Source of the DNA: VRUE01 sp035318745 | GTDB taxonomy: Bacteria; Actinomycetota; Thermoleophilia; Solirubrobacterales; 70-9 | DNA length: 64,000 nucleotides | Assembly (NCBI GenBank): GCA_035318745.1 | Contig: DATHEA010000005.1 | Location: 165,388 to 229,387, forward strand | Direction: 5' to 3' | Shown here: positions 25,828-34,300 of the stretch, piece after piece | Layout: the number at the start of each line of letters is the position of its first letter | How positions within the stretch are numbered: position 1 is the stretch's first letter | Notes under the pieces: generated by a model | Told to the model about the DNA's origin: nothing | What the model saw: only the letters and a program-made list of their open reading frames with translations | Database searches by the model: none | Translations under genes and position numbers: made by a program

Positions 25828-27405
25828 CTAGCTCGCCCGGTGGCCGTAGTGGTCGTACTTGAGCTCGCGAACCTCCCAGTCGGCGTCCTCGGGGACCGGG
25901 AAGAGGTGGCGCACCCGGGGGGTGTCGATCCGGTCGCGGTGCGAGACGTCTCCCTCGATCGCCGGGAAGTCGAGCGTGCTCTCCTCGACCTCGTCGAGCC
26001 AGTGGGTCGCGGTGATGCGGATCTCGTGCTCGGCCGGAACCGGCTCGAGGATGCGGGTGTCCTGGTCCATGTCGTGCTCCTCCTCGTCTCGATCAACCGG
26101 TATGTCCTCCGCTTCGCGTCCGGGCATGCCGGGCGCGTCCTGAACGCTCACTGCTACCTCGACGTCCCCTGAATCGAGGCCGGTGGCAATCAGAGTCTCG
26201 TCGGCCGCCTCGTTGAGATCGGCGCCAAGCTCACCTAGCGCAGCTTCGCGGAGGATCCGGCGCACGCATTCCTCGACCCAGCCAGCAAGCCCATTGGCGC
26301 TCCCGGCCGAGGCGCCTGACATCTGCGCACGCTCCAGCTCCAGCGCGGCTTCGATCCGCTCGCGCGCGCCGAGCCGGTCGGTCGACCCGTCGGCAATCAG
26401 CGCCGCGGCGCGCATCGGCAGCGAGGCGCCCACCGGGCCCTGCCCGTCGAGCACGGCGCGCAGGGCCAGAAGATGGTCGCTCAGCCCTTCCACGGGGGAA
26501 AGACGCTCGCAGCCCAACTCGAAGCGGCGCACCGCCCAGGCCAGCGGGCCGGCCGGGTCGGGCCTGGCCTCGAGTGTCTCGGCGAGCTCCACCAACTGCG
26601 CCGTCTCCTCCTCGTTCAGCTCGTAGCCGTCGGCGCGGGGCGCAGGGGCGCCGGTCGCGATGCGGCGCCAGCGGCCCTCGCCCGTGGGCGCGAAGGCGTG
26701 CGGTCCGAGCCCGACCCCGCCCCCCTTGAAGAGGCGCATGACGCTGATCAGGTCCTCGAGCTGCTGCAGCGCCGCGGCGGCGCTGTCGGTCCCCTCGCCC
26801 TGCTCGGCGATCGCCAGGAACTGCGGCTCCCAGGCGGCACGACCCATGCCCTCGCTGCGCATCGCCTCGATCGGTGCCTCGAAGCTGTCGGCGCGAACCA
26901 GCTGCGCGCCGTGTGGCAGTTGCAGCCGGGCGACGGGCATCTGCAGGCCGACGATCGGCACGACGACTATGTCCGCCTCGTCGACGTCGCCGGCCTCGGC
27001 GTCGAGTACAGCGAGAGCGCTCTCGAGCCGCTCGCGGTCGAGCGAGAACTCGGTGCAGCCGTCCCAGAGGGAGGCCATGAAGACAGTCAGCATCCGCGCC
27101 GCCCGTTCGCCAGGATCGGCTGGAACGCTCTCCCCGCGCTCCTCCATATAAGGAGCAGCCACACCAGCCATCGCGACGGCTTCCCGCGCCGGCTCAAAAG
27201 CCGGCAGCGACCACAGCTCAGCCTCCCGCTCGCGCACGAACCGCGCGGTCAGCGGCACATAGCTGTGAAAGAAGGCCTCGTCGGGCCCCGCCTGCTCGTC
27301 GACGTCGAAGGGGATCTGGTCTCCGCTCGCCACCAGGGTGGTGAAGCGGGTCGCCGTCTCGGCGGCCAGCCGTCGCAGAGCCTCGTTGAGAAGCGGATCA
27401 CGCAC
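25828..27405 (-). CDS. uncharacterised 525-aa protein
   Basis: Not recognised. A long, mainly helical, acidic cytoplasmic protein with no signal peptide or clear membrane segments. The first ~80 residues contain HSYVPLTARFVREREAELW. The middle holds a hydrophobic strand pair (DIVVVPIVGLQMPVARLQLP) and a Gly-rich segment (RLFKGGGVGLGPHAFAPTG). The C-terminal ~110 residues are very acidic and end in HLFPVPEDADWEVRELKYDH. It may be an actinobacterial family without an assigned role. It converges on the secreted-protein gene and lies 57 bp downstream of an HxlR-family gene, transcribed in the same direction. Confidence 0.75.
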   Translation of the reverse strand: MRDPLLNEALRRLAAETATRFTTLVASGDQIPFDVDEQAGPDEAFFHSYVPLTARFVREREAELWSLPAFEPAREAVAMAGVAAPYMEERGESVPADPGERAARMLTVFMASLWDGCTEFSLDRERLESALAVLDAEAGDVDEADIVVVPIVGLQMPVARLQLPHGAQLVRADSFEAPIEAMRSEGMGRAAWEPQFLAIAEQGEGTDSAAAALQQLEDLISVMRLFKGGGVGLGPHAFAPTGEGRWRRIATGAPAPRADGYELNEEETAQLVELAETLEARPDPAGPLAWAVRRFELGCERLSPVEGLSDHLLALRAVLDGQGPVGASLPMRAAALIADGSTDRLGARERIEAALELERAQMSGASAGSANGLAGWVEECVRRILREAALGELGADLNEAADETLIATGLDSGDVEVAVSVQDAPGMPGREAEDIPVDRDEEEHDMDQDTRILEPVPAEHEIRITATHWLDEVEESTLDFPAIEGDVSHRDRIDTPRVRHLFPVPEDADWEVRELKYDHYGHRAS

Positions 27406-27462
27406 GCCCCCAGCCTTCCCTCCGACACCAGCCCCTCCTGCGCCTGCACGACGCCTTGCAGG

Positions 27463-27804
27463 CTAGGCGGGGACGGCGGCTGGCTCTTCTTCGAGCAGCC
27501 AGCGGCTGCCGTAGCGGCGCATGTCCTCGATCAGCGGCACCAGCGCCTCGCCCTTCTCGGTCAGCGCGTACTCGACCCGGGGCGGGACCTCGGGGAAGGT
27601 GTTGCGTGTGACGATCCCCTCCTCTTCCAGCGCCCGCAGGCGCAGCGAGAGGGTGCGCGGGCTGATCCCCTCCAGCGAGCGCTCCAGCTCGCAGAAGCGG
27701 CTACAGCCCTCGGCCAGATCGCGAATGACGAGGAGCGTCCACTTGCCGCAGACGACATTGGCGGTCCGGCAGACGGGACATCGGGAGTTGCTCTCAGCGC
27801 TCAT
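27463..27804 (-). CDS. HxlR-family transcriptional regulator
   Basis: 113-aa winged-helix regulator consisting of a minimal HxlR domain: CPVCRTANVVCGKWTLLVIRD, FCELERSLEGISPRTLSLRLRALEEEG, and a wing VEYALTEKGEALVPLIEDM. An N-terminal CPVC plus VVCGKW may be redox or metal sensitive. ATG 27804 is preferred over an in-frame TTG 6 bp upstream. It could regulate the 525-aa gene that follows it. Confidence 0.85.
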   Translation of the reverse strand: MSAESNSRCPVCRTANVVCGKWTLLVIRDLAEGCSRFCELERSLEGISPRTLSLRLRALEEEGIVTRNTFPEVPPRVEYALTEKGEALVPLIEDMRRYGSRWLLEEEPAAVPA

Positions 27805-27873
27805 TCTCAAGACCCTTCGGGCAAGCCGGAAACGTTTCGATCGGCTCGCCAGAGCGAGTTTAGCGCTATTGCT

Positions 27874-28806
27874 TCACTTACTGAAGTTTTGGGACTTCGA
27901 CGCCAGACCTGGATGCGACAGCATGAAGGCCGAGCGCGAAGATCGCGCAGCCCGATTCTTGCGGGCCGGGATCACGGCGGCGTTCGTCACCTTGATCGCA
28001 TAGTGCACGCCGGTCGGCTCGTAGACGTATTCGAGCAGGACGCCTTCTCCGACTTCGAGCAGTTCGCAGATCTCTCCGCGCGTGACGCAGCTGTACTCGC
28101 CGCTTATCGACTTGACCGCGTGCGAGGCGAGAAAGACAAGTCGTTCCTTCTGGATGTTGGCTCCCAGCAGGGTGACAACCGACGTCTTCTTCCCAGGCAG
28201 CTGAGCCAGGATCGGCACGTCGTGCCGGACTTCGATGGGACTCATCTTTTCATCGCCGTCCGCGGTCTTTTCGCTGTGCGAGATCTGCACGTCGATCACG
28301 AATTCGAGCTTGGGGGACTTCCCTTCACTCCCTCCGCCGCCGGTCGCCGAGCCACCGGAGCCACCGCTTTCGGTGACTTCGGTCGTTTCGGTCGTGCTGC
28401 TTTCGGTGACGATTGGCGCGCCGCCCGAGCTTTCCGCACTCGACCCCGACACGCTGCTTTGCACCTGGGCCGATTCGGGCAGTCCGGTGTAGCGCTGCTT
28501 GAACGGGTTGGTCGGGCTGCGGTCGCTCAAGCGCTTGCGGTAGTCCCGTAGGCCTGGCGTTGCCTCGACCACGGTGAGCTTGGAGGTCTTTTCCGATCCG
28601 AGCGCGGAGAGGCCGCCACCCGGGGCCGGCACGTACGGTTCTTCGGGATCGTCGCCGAGCAGGAACGGCACCGCCGCGATCGCGACGATCACCAGCGCGA
28701 CGAGGGGCAGCAGGCGGCGATCGCGCAGGTCGTAATAGAGGTCGTTGAGGAAGGCCGGCGTCTTCAGCTCCGGCATCTTCAGATCCGGTCCCTTCAGCTT
28801 CTTCAT
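27874..28806 (-). CDS. pilus inner-membrane protein in PilP position
   Basis: 310 aa, with one membrane segment near 32-50 (LLPLVALVIVAIAAVPFLLG) preceded by a positive N-terminus. A Ser/Gly/Thr-rich linker (about 110-165) leads to an extracytoplasmic domain that begins LEFVIDVQISHSEK and runs through two Cys (YSCVTRGEICELLEVG). It is the last gene of pilM-pilN-pilO and shares a 4-bp overlap with pilO. Position and topology suggest a functional counterpart of PilP, linking PilNO to outer structures; sequence similarity to PilP itself is not evident. Confidence 0.65.
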   Translation of the reverse strand: MKKLKGPDLKMPELKTPAFLNDLYYDLRDRRLLPLVALVIVAIAAVPFLLGDDPEEPYVPAPGGGLSALGSEKTSKLTVVEATPGLRDYRKRLSDRSPTNPFKQRYTGLPESAQVQSSVSGSSAESSGGAPIVTESSTTETTEVTESGGSGGSATGGGGSEGKSPKLEFVIDVQISHSEKTADGDEKMSPIEVRHDVPILAQLPGKKTSVVTLLGANIQKERLVFLASHAVKSISGEYSCVTRGEICELLEVGEGVLLEYVYEPTGVHYAIKVTNAAVIPARKNRAARSSRSAFMLSHPGLASKSQNFSK

Positions 28807-29570
28807 GGCGCCGCTCCTATCGTGGCCGCAGCCGGCGTCGCTTCGCTCGGGGACGGGACTTCAGGGGAAGCGCCGGCCGTCGCTCCTTCGACCGGAGGCG
28901 TCAGATAGGTGGTCAGAGCGAAGCTGGCCTGCAGCGCCGGGAAGCCTTTGTCCGGTGCCGCTTCGAGTGAGAAGCCATTGATCGTCACCAGGCGCCCGTC
29001 CACCCTGACCTGGCTCTTCTTCGTGTCCACCAACGAGTCGATGCCCTTTATGAAGTCGGCGATCTGGAAGAAATTGCCGTCGAAGGTGACTTCGTAGGGC
29101 ATCACGGCGAGGCCGGCCGGCCCAACCGTCGCGCCCAGCGGCAGCAACGACGCTGCGACCTCGGTCGGGGATGCCGCCGCTTCTTCGCTGCCGGCTGGGG
29201 TCGACGGGGCGGATTCTTCGCCTCCGCCGGCAGCGCTCAACACGATGTTGCGGAAGGTGCCGCCCGCTCCACCGGCGATGCGGTTCATCTGCACGAGCAG
29301 CGATGCCGTTTCGTCGCCACCCGGCACGGCCTTGCCGACGACCACCAGGTGCTGGTAGGCGGTCGGGAACTCCTTTTTCGCCGCTTCCCCCTCGGCGACT
29401 TCGGATTCGTGCTGCGCCAGCGAGGTCAGCAGCTGCTTCGCCTGCGCGTCGAGTTTGCTCGCTTCGTCGCGCTTCGGGCTCAGCACCATCGTCCAGAAGA
29501 GCAGGGCGACGACGGCAAGTGCGATCACCGCGACGATCGTTCGGTTGGAGGACGACAGCTTCAGGCTCAT
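28803..29570 (-). CDS. pilO: PilO-like pilus assembly protein
   Basis: 255 aa with one N-terminal transmembrane helix (TIVAVIALAVVALLFWTMVL), a coiled-coil of about 40 residues (KLDAQAKQLLTSLAQHESEV), and a ferredoxin-like periplasmic domain with the PilO-type FDGNFFQIADFIKGIDSLV segment. The C-terminal ~35 residues are Ala/Pro/Ser-rich. It dimerises with PilN in alignment complexes between PilM and the pilus. The start follows the pilN stop by 1 bp; the end overlaps the next gene by 4 bp. Confidence 0.85.
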   Translation of the reverse strand: MSLKLSSSNRTIVAVIALAVVALLFWTMVLSPKRDEASKLDAQAKQLLTSLAQHESEVAEGEAAKKEFPTAYQHLVVVGKAVPGGDETASLLVQMNRIAGGAGGTFRNIVLSAAGGGEESAPSTPAGSEEAAASPTEVAASLLPLGATVGPAGLAVMPYEVTFDGNFFQIADFIKGIDSLVDTKKSQVRVDGRLVTINGFSLEAAPDKGFPALQASFALTTYLTPPVEGATAGASPEVPSPSEATPAAATIGAAP

Positions 29571-29571
29571 C

Positions 29572-30348
29572 TCATTCGCCTTCCGAGCTTTCGCCTTCGG
29601 CGCTTTCGGAGCTGGTCGTTTCGACCGTCCCGGTGGCTACCGGAGGCGCTTCTTCGCCTTCGGTTTCGGCGACCGGCGCGGCATCGAAAGCGACGACGAT
29701 TTCGAACTTGGCGATGAACTGGCGGGTGCGGCACTCGTCGCCACTCGACGAGTCCGAGCCACCGCCTTCGCTTCCGCCGGCCTTTCCTTCTTCTGGCAGT
29801 TCCGAGGACTGGACGCCGACGCGCGTCACCCCGTCGATGTCCTTGAGAGCCGTGACGAAGCCGGCCACTGCCTCCTGCCCGCGCGCGCAGCCACCCAGTT
29901 CAAGCGCCGGGCCGGCGATCGCTCCGCGCATGTTCGAGGCGCCGCCCCCCCCTCCATCGACGCTGACGCCCGGCGCCGCGGTAGCCGTGAGGCCGACCAG
30001 CCAGACGTCGTGCGGAAGGACCAGCGCGAGTTCGCGCATCACCCTTTCCCAGTCGAAGCGACTGTCGGCGAGGCTGCTGACCGTTTCCACCCGCTGTTCG
30101 CTCATCGTGCGGAACTGGGTGTAGGAGGCGAGGCTCTGCGCCTTTGCCGCGGCCGCCGCGTCTTCGCCTTCCAGCGTCGCCACTTCGTTCTTGCTTTCGG
30201 AGATCTCGTTGTTGGTGACGACGATCGCCGTGACCCCCAGCAGGAGACCAACCAGGGCGGCGAGGAGGACGTACGGGAGCGGCCCCGTGCGCAGGGGGGC
30301 GTGCTCGCCGCGACGGTCCTCGGCGGGGATCAGGTTGACGGGGCGCAT
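29572..30348 (-). CDS. pilN: PilN-like pilus assembly protein
   Basis: 258 aa. The family N-terminal motif MRPVNLIPAEDRR binds PilM in the cytoplasm, then a transmembrane helix (PYVLLAALVGLLLGVTAIVV), a coiled coil (KNEVATLEGEDAAAAAKA) and an extracytoplasmic domain carrying ERVMRELALVLPHDVWLVGL. The domain has Gly/Ser-rich inserts and ends in a Ser/Glu-rich tail. The ATG at 30348 is chosen because the PilM-binding motif starts there; the longer upstream frame is only the shadow of pilM. Gap to pilM is 2 bp. Confidence 0.88.
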   Translation of the reverse strand: MRPVNLIPAEDRRGEHAPLRTGPLPYVLLAALVGLLLGVTAIVVTNNEISESKNEVATLEGEDAAAAAKAQSLASYTQFRTMSEQRVETVSSLADSRFDWERVMRELALVLPHDVWLVGLTATAAPGVSVDGGGGGASNMRGAIAGPALELGGCARGQEAVAGFVTALKDIDGVTRVGVQSSELPEEGKAGGSEGGGSDSSSGDECRTRQFIAKFEIVVAFDAAPVAETEGEEAPPVATGTVETTSSESAEGESSEGE

Positions 30349-30350
30349 GC

Positions 30351-31451
30351 TCAGTCCTCCAGCGCAAGTCCGAAGGGAACGGTGAGTCGCGCGGCGGAGG
30401 CATCGTCGAACCCAGCGAGGGCCGGCGGGCGCGCGACCGAGGTCGGCAGCCCGATCCGCGCTTCCATCTGGGCCGGCACGCCGGCGATGGCGCTGCCTGG
30501 ACCGCAGAGGACGATCTGCTCCACCGGGACGACCGCCTCCTGGGCGCCGTAGTAGTCGAGCGACAGCCGAAGCTCGTCGACCAGGGAGCCGATGCCGTCC
30601 GCGAGGGCCCGCCGAGCCTCCACGACGATCTCGGCGTCTCCGTCGAGCTCTTCGAGGGGCGCCTCCAGGCCGACGTAGGAGAGCCACTGCGCCCCGTGGG
30701 CGAGGGTGAGGCCGAGAGCAGATACCAGCGGGGCCGCCATCGCCTCGAGCCCCACATATGAGACGCGAGTGAAGAGACAGGCGCGGCCGCGTGCAACGGC
30801 CAGGTTGGTGACGTCGCCGAGGTTGCAGAAGAGCACGGCGCCCGGCGACTGCTGGCCGGGCTCGGGAGTATCGCTCGAGTGCGCCTCGGCACCGGCGAGC
30901 GCTCGGATCATGCCGAAGGCGGCGAGGTCGACCCCGACAGGATCGAGGCCAGCCCGGCGGATCGGCTCGACGAAGGAGGAGATCATCTCGCGGCGAGCTG
31001 CGACCACCACGACGTCGAGCTGGGCGGTGCCGCCCTCCTCGGCGGGGACGCCGCCGACAACCTGATGCTCGAGGACGGCCTGATCGAGCGGCATCGGCAC
31101 CTGCTCCTGAGCTTGGAAGCGAACCGCCGCCTCCATCTCCTTCGGATCCTCGATCGCGGGCAGGCGCATCGTCCTGACGACGAGGCGCTGGTTGCCGATC
31201 CCGAGCCGCACCCGCTTGGAGAGCTTGTGCTCGGCGAAGAAGGCCTTGAGGCTCGCCGCGAGTCGCTCTGGGTCGAGCACCTCGCCCTCGTGAAAGGCGC
31301 CCGGCTCGAGCGCGCCGATCGCCGAGCCGGTGACTTGCACCGAGCCGTTGGCGGCGATCTCGGTCGCGGCGACGCTGCCGGCCTCGATGTCGAGGCCGAC
31401 GAGAGGGCCGGTCTTGGGCTTGGTCAGGCTGAAGGAGGGCACGCCTCCCAT
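30351..31451 (-). CDS. pilM: PilM actin-like pilus assembly protein
   Basis: 366-aa actin-fold ATPase that sits under the membrane and recruits PilN. Nucleotide-binding pieces are visible: LVGLDIEAGSVAATEI (phosphate 1), LFCNLGDVTNLAV (phosphate 2) and IVLCGPGSAIAGVP (adenosine). SLDYYGAQ is a family hallmark. First gene of the pilMNO(P) group. Its 5' flank contains a TATAAC -10-like element and may have its own promoter. Confidence 0.9.
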   Translation of the reverse strand: MGGVPSFSLTKPKTGPLVGLDIEAGSVAATEIAANGSVQVTGSAIGALEPGAFHEGEVLDPERLAASLKAFFAEHKLSKRVRLGIGNQRLVVRTMRLPAIEDPKEMEAAVRFQAQEQVPMPLDQAVLEHQVVGGVPAEEGGTAQLDVVVVAARREMISSFVEPIRRAGLDPVGVDLAAFGMIRALAGAEAHSSDTPEPGQQSPGAVLFCNLGDVTNLAVARGRACLFTRVSYVGLEAMAAPLVSALGLTLAHGAQWLSYVGLEAPLEELDGDAEIVVEARRALADGIGSLVDELRLSLDYYGAQEAVVPVEQIVLCGPGSAIAGVPAQMEARIGLPTSVARPPALAGFDDASAARLTVPFGLALED

Positions 31452-31495
31452 GAATCGACAGAAAGGCCGCAGACCTTTCGCCCTGCAACTACCCA

Positions 31496-31501
31496 GTTAT
31501 A
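31496..31501 (-). promoter_or_regulatory. candidate -10 element for the pilM operon
   Basis: TATAAC on the minus strand, about 45 bp before the pilM start codon. No good -35 partner is seen at 16-18 bp, so it is weakly supported. Confidence 0.3.
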
Positions 31502-31555
31502 GGAAAACCTGGACGACCTACGAGATGCTGCAGAGCGCCGGGCGTGTCCGCAGGA

Positions 31556-32314
31556 TCAGAAGGTGCTCAGGTACCAGTCGACGATCCGATCGCCGGCCAG
31601 GAGCCCTGCCACGCCGCCGAGGGCGAGGAACGGGCCGAAGGGAATGGCCCGCTTGCGAGCGGCCGCGCCGTGGCGGACGATCATTGCCAATCCGACCAGC
31701 GACCCCACGGCGAAGGCGATCAGCAGGGCCGGTGCCACCGACCGGCCCAGATAGAGACCCATCACAGCCGCCAGCTTGACGTCCCCCATCCCCATGCCGC
31801 GCGGATAGGCGAGGGCGACAGCGAGGAGCAGGCCACCGGCGGCGGCGATGGCGATTCCCCTTTCCGGCAGGCTGCCGGGAGCCGTGGCGGCCGCCAGGAG
31901 AAGGCCCGCGATCGCCCCGACAAGCAGGATCTTGTTGGGGATGATCCGCTGCTCGAGGTCGGTCAGCGTGACGGCAAGCAGCATCGTCGCGAAGGCCAGG
32001 CCAAGCGCGATCTCGCCGGCGTCGTCCCAGAGCACGAGGGCCACCGCCGCATAGAGCCCGCCGCCGGCGAGCTCAATCAAGGGATAGCGAGCCGAGATCG
32101 GCGCACCGCAACAGCGGGCGCGGCCGCGCAGCACGAGCCAGGAGAGGATCGGGACGTTGTCGTAGGCGGCGATCTGGGCGCCGCAGGAGGGGCAGTGCGA
32201 ACGGCCCCCGACGACCGATTCGCCCCGCGGCACCCGGTGGGCGACGACGGTGAGAAAGCTGCCGATCAGCAGCCCGAAGAGGAAGAGGAAGGCGCACGCG
32301 CCGAGCCTGTCCAT
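31556..32314 (-). CDS. pilD: prepilin peptidase/N-methyltransferase
   Basis: 252-aa polytopic membrane protease that cleaves the short positively charged leader of prepilins and N-methylates the new N-terminus. It has the four-Cys zinc motif (CPSCGAQ and RCCGAPIS) of bifunctional PilD. The two catalytic Asp residues lie in TDLEQRIIPN and GMGMGDVKL. About seven hydrophobic helices follow. The gene ends the pilX-pilW-pilV-pilD group; 12 bp separate it from pilV. Confidence 0.93.
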   Translation of the reverse strand: MDRLGACAFLFLFGLLIGSFLTVVAHRVPRGESVVGGRSHCPSCGAQIAAYDNVPILSWLVLRGRARCCGAPISARYPLIELAGGGLYAAVALVLWDDAGEIALGLAFATMLLAVTLTDLEQRIIPNKILLVGAIAGLLLAAATAPGSLPERGIAIAAAGGLLLAVALAYPRGMGMGDVKLAAVMGLYLGRSVAPALLIAFAVGSLVGLAMIVRHGAAARKRAIPFGPFLALGGVAGLLAGDRIVDWYLSTF

Positions 32315-32326
32315 CGCGGCAGCCTT

Positions 32327-33730
32327 TCAGGCTTCGGGCGGTGGCGCGCCGGTCGTCGCCAGCTGGATGCGGCTGTCGAAGCTCGGCATGTCGTAGCGCA
32401 GCTGGAGAGCGCTGGAGGTCTCCGAGCCGACGCTCAGCGCCAGGCCGAGACGTGAGCCCGGGGACAGCGGCAGGGCGCCGCCTTCGTCGGCGTAGCCGAA
32501 GCTCAGCGGCATCGAGATCTCGGTCCAGCCGCTGCTCGGCCAGGACTGGGCGAAGTAGCTGAAGTCGAGGCTCGTCGGCGGACCGAGGTTGACGACCAGC
32601 GTGTCGGTAACCGTGCCTGCCGATTCAGACCTGGCGAAGAGCCAGGCGCAGATCTTGCCGGTATAGGGGGTGCTGCCCAGCGTCCGCGTCCAGAGGCTGA
32701 GGGTGCCTTCGCCGGTGAGCAGGAGGTCCTGCGCCCCTTCGTGCGGGGGCACGGGTGGGGAGAGCCAGCGATGGACCTTCTGGTAGGCGTCGGGGTGCGG
32801 ATCGGGTTCTTTCGCAACCCCGATCGCCAGTTCCGTCGTCGCCGCAGCGTCGCAATCGCCTCCCGGGAGGATCTGCAGTCCTTCGTCTTCGCCCCCGCCA
32901 CTTTTCGGCTCGACGTCGGTGGCGAAGTCGTAGCTGTAGTCGGTTTCGCCAATCGGGGCTTCGGGCCAGAGCAGGTCAGGCGCGCCGGGGGTGCTGCCGG
33001 TATGCACGCCGTTCACGCAGTTCCCGCGCGTGTTATGCGTCAGGTGGTCGCCTTTTTCGCTGGGTGGAGCAAGCCGTTCGGCCTGATCGCAGCCCGTGTC
33101 CGTCATCCACAGCGTCCACGATTCGTTGTCGCTTCCCCCCGGATCCTGTTCGGGCAACACCGAGGGTTCGACTTCGGGGTCGACGAACTGCCCCTGGATC
33201 TCCTGGTAGCGGCGGGCACCTCCGGAGGCGGTCGTGTCGAGGCGCACGGCCACCACCGCGCGCTTCAGGTGCCTGCCGTCCTGGCAGAGGGCGGAGGGAC
33301 AGGTATCCCAGACGACGTAGCGATAGACGGTGCCTTTCAGGTTGCCGACCTGGAAGTTGGTCGGCCCAGGGTTGACCGTGCCGCCTTTGATCGTTTCGCC
33401 GTCGCTGGTGGCGCCGTTGTAGACGAGCGGCTTGAGGCCGGTGCCATTGCGGCCGGTGTAGAAGAAGTTCGTGCTGGCGACGCGCGAGTTCGGGTCTTCC
33501 GGGTCGGCGGCATGGGTTGGAAGCGAGGTCAGCGCCAGTTCGCCGTAGGGGACCTGGCGCAGCTTCTCCACTTCCTTCTGCAGCAGGTTGGCGACCACCT
33601 GGCTCTGTTCGGCGCGGAAGACGTTGCGGCCGCCCGCGTCGACGATGCCGAGCACGCCGAGGGCGCCGACGATCAGGATCATCCCGGCGACCACGACCTC
33701 GACGATCGTCATGCCCTCCTCGCGCCTCAT
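32327..33730 (-). CDS. PilV-like minor pseudopilin with large C-terminal domain
   Basis: 467 aa with a class III prepilin start: cleavage after Gly6 in MRREEG, followed by MTIVEVVVAGMIL with Glu5. The ectodomain is very large for a minor pilin (about 440 residues) and contains Cys pairs (WDTCPSALC, GNCVNG, GDCDAA, KICAWL). The C-terminal half, with DLLLTGEGTLSLWTRTLG and SLDFSYFAQSWPSSGW, looks like a beta-sandwich adhesion or jelly-roll domain. It probably sits at the pilus tip. Four-bp ATGA overlap with pilW. Confidence 0.82.
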   Translation of the reverse strand: MRREEGMTIVEVVVAGMILIVGALGVLGIVDAGGRNVFRAEQSQVVANLLQKEVEKLRQVPYGELALTSLPTHAADPEDPNSRVASTNFFYTGRNGTGLKPLVYNGATSDGETIKGGTVNPGPTNFQVGNLKGTVYRYVVWDTCPSALCQDGRHLKRAVVAVRLDTTASGGARRYQEIQGQFVDPEVEPSVLPEQDPGGSDNESWTLWMTDTGCDQAERLAPPSEKGDHLTHNTRGNCVNGVHTGSTPGAPDLLWPEAPIGETDYSYDFATDVEPKSGGGEDEGLQILPGGDCDAAATTELAIGVAKEPDPHPDAYQKVHRWLSPPVPPHEGAQDLLLTGEGTLSLWTRTLGSTPYTGKICAWLFARSESAGTVTDTLVVNLGPPTSLDFSYFAQSWPSSGWTEISMPLSFGYADEGGALPLSPGSRLGLALSVGSETSSALQLRYDMPSFDSRIQLATTGAPPPEA

Positions 33731-34296
33731 GATTCTTCGCTCGGGTTGCGCAGGGTAACGCCGTCGCCGAGCGTGAACGGCTGGCCGCTGCTGTTGGAGA
33801 AGGCGAAGGAGACGCCGACGTAGCTCGGGTCGGTGGTGCTAGGCGAGTAGCTGAAGACGTTAGGACTGGCGAGGCCGCTGGCCACCTGCACCGCCGGGCC
33901 CGGAGCGCTGCCGCTCGGCTGAGCGACGACACGAGTGCACGTCGTCCCCGAGCACGTATAGGTGACGCGGCAGGGTATGGACGTACTCGCGGCCGCACCG
34001 CCGCAGGTGGCCGCCTTGACGTAGGTGACGATCGCAAGCTGGCTGGAGGAGGGCGTCGGCACGATTTCCAGACCCTGGCGCAGCTCGCGGGTGATCCGGT
34101 CGACCGTGGTGCGGGCTTCCTGCATCGACGCCACCTTGGAGGTGTCCCGCGGCTGGCTGTGGATCGCGCTCACGAACATGGTCAGCGCGGCTCCGATCAC
34201 GACCAGGCCGAGCGAAGTCGCTACGAGCAGCTCGATCAACGTCATCCCCCGCTCCTCACGGCGGAGCGCCCAGGCTCCTTTCCGCGCGCTCGACAT
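33727..34296 (-). CDS. PilW-like minor pseudopilin
   Basis: 189 aa with a prepilin leader ending in Gly17 (REERG) and the N-terminal helix MTLIELLVATSLGLVVIGAA. The ectodomain has one likely disulfide (YTCSGTTC) and another Cys pair (AATCGG, IPCRV). It starts at ATG 34296, the nearest start before a proper leader peptide. The gene overlaps pilV by 4 bp and begins 4 bp after the pilX stop. Minor pilins of this type prime pilus assembly. Confidence 0.85.
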   Translation of the reverse strand: MSSARKGAWALRREERGMTLIELLVATSLGLVVIGAALTMFVSAIHSQPRDTSKVASMQEARTTVDRITRELRQGLEIVPTPSSSQLAIVTYVKAATCGGAAASTSIPCRVTYTCSGTTCTRVVAQPSGSAPGPAVQVASGLASPNVFSYSPSTTDPSYVGVSFAFSNSSGQPFTLGDGVTLRNPSEES

Positions 34297-34300
34297 CGGC

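Noticed and set aside
26473..28551. A 692-codon plus-strand frame over the 525-aa gene, the HxlR gene and part of the PilP-position gene
   Set aside because: It crosses three real genes antisense, has Arg/His/Gln-rich composition and no start context.
29572..31488. A 638-codon open frame covering pilN and the antisense-frame part of pilM
   Set aside because: Only its last ~258 codons (from ATG 30348) are PilN. The rest is Arg/Pro-rich out-of-frame sequence over the real pilM gene.
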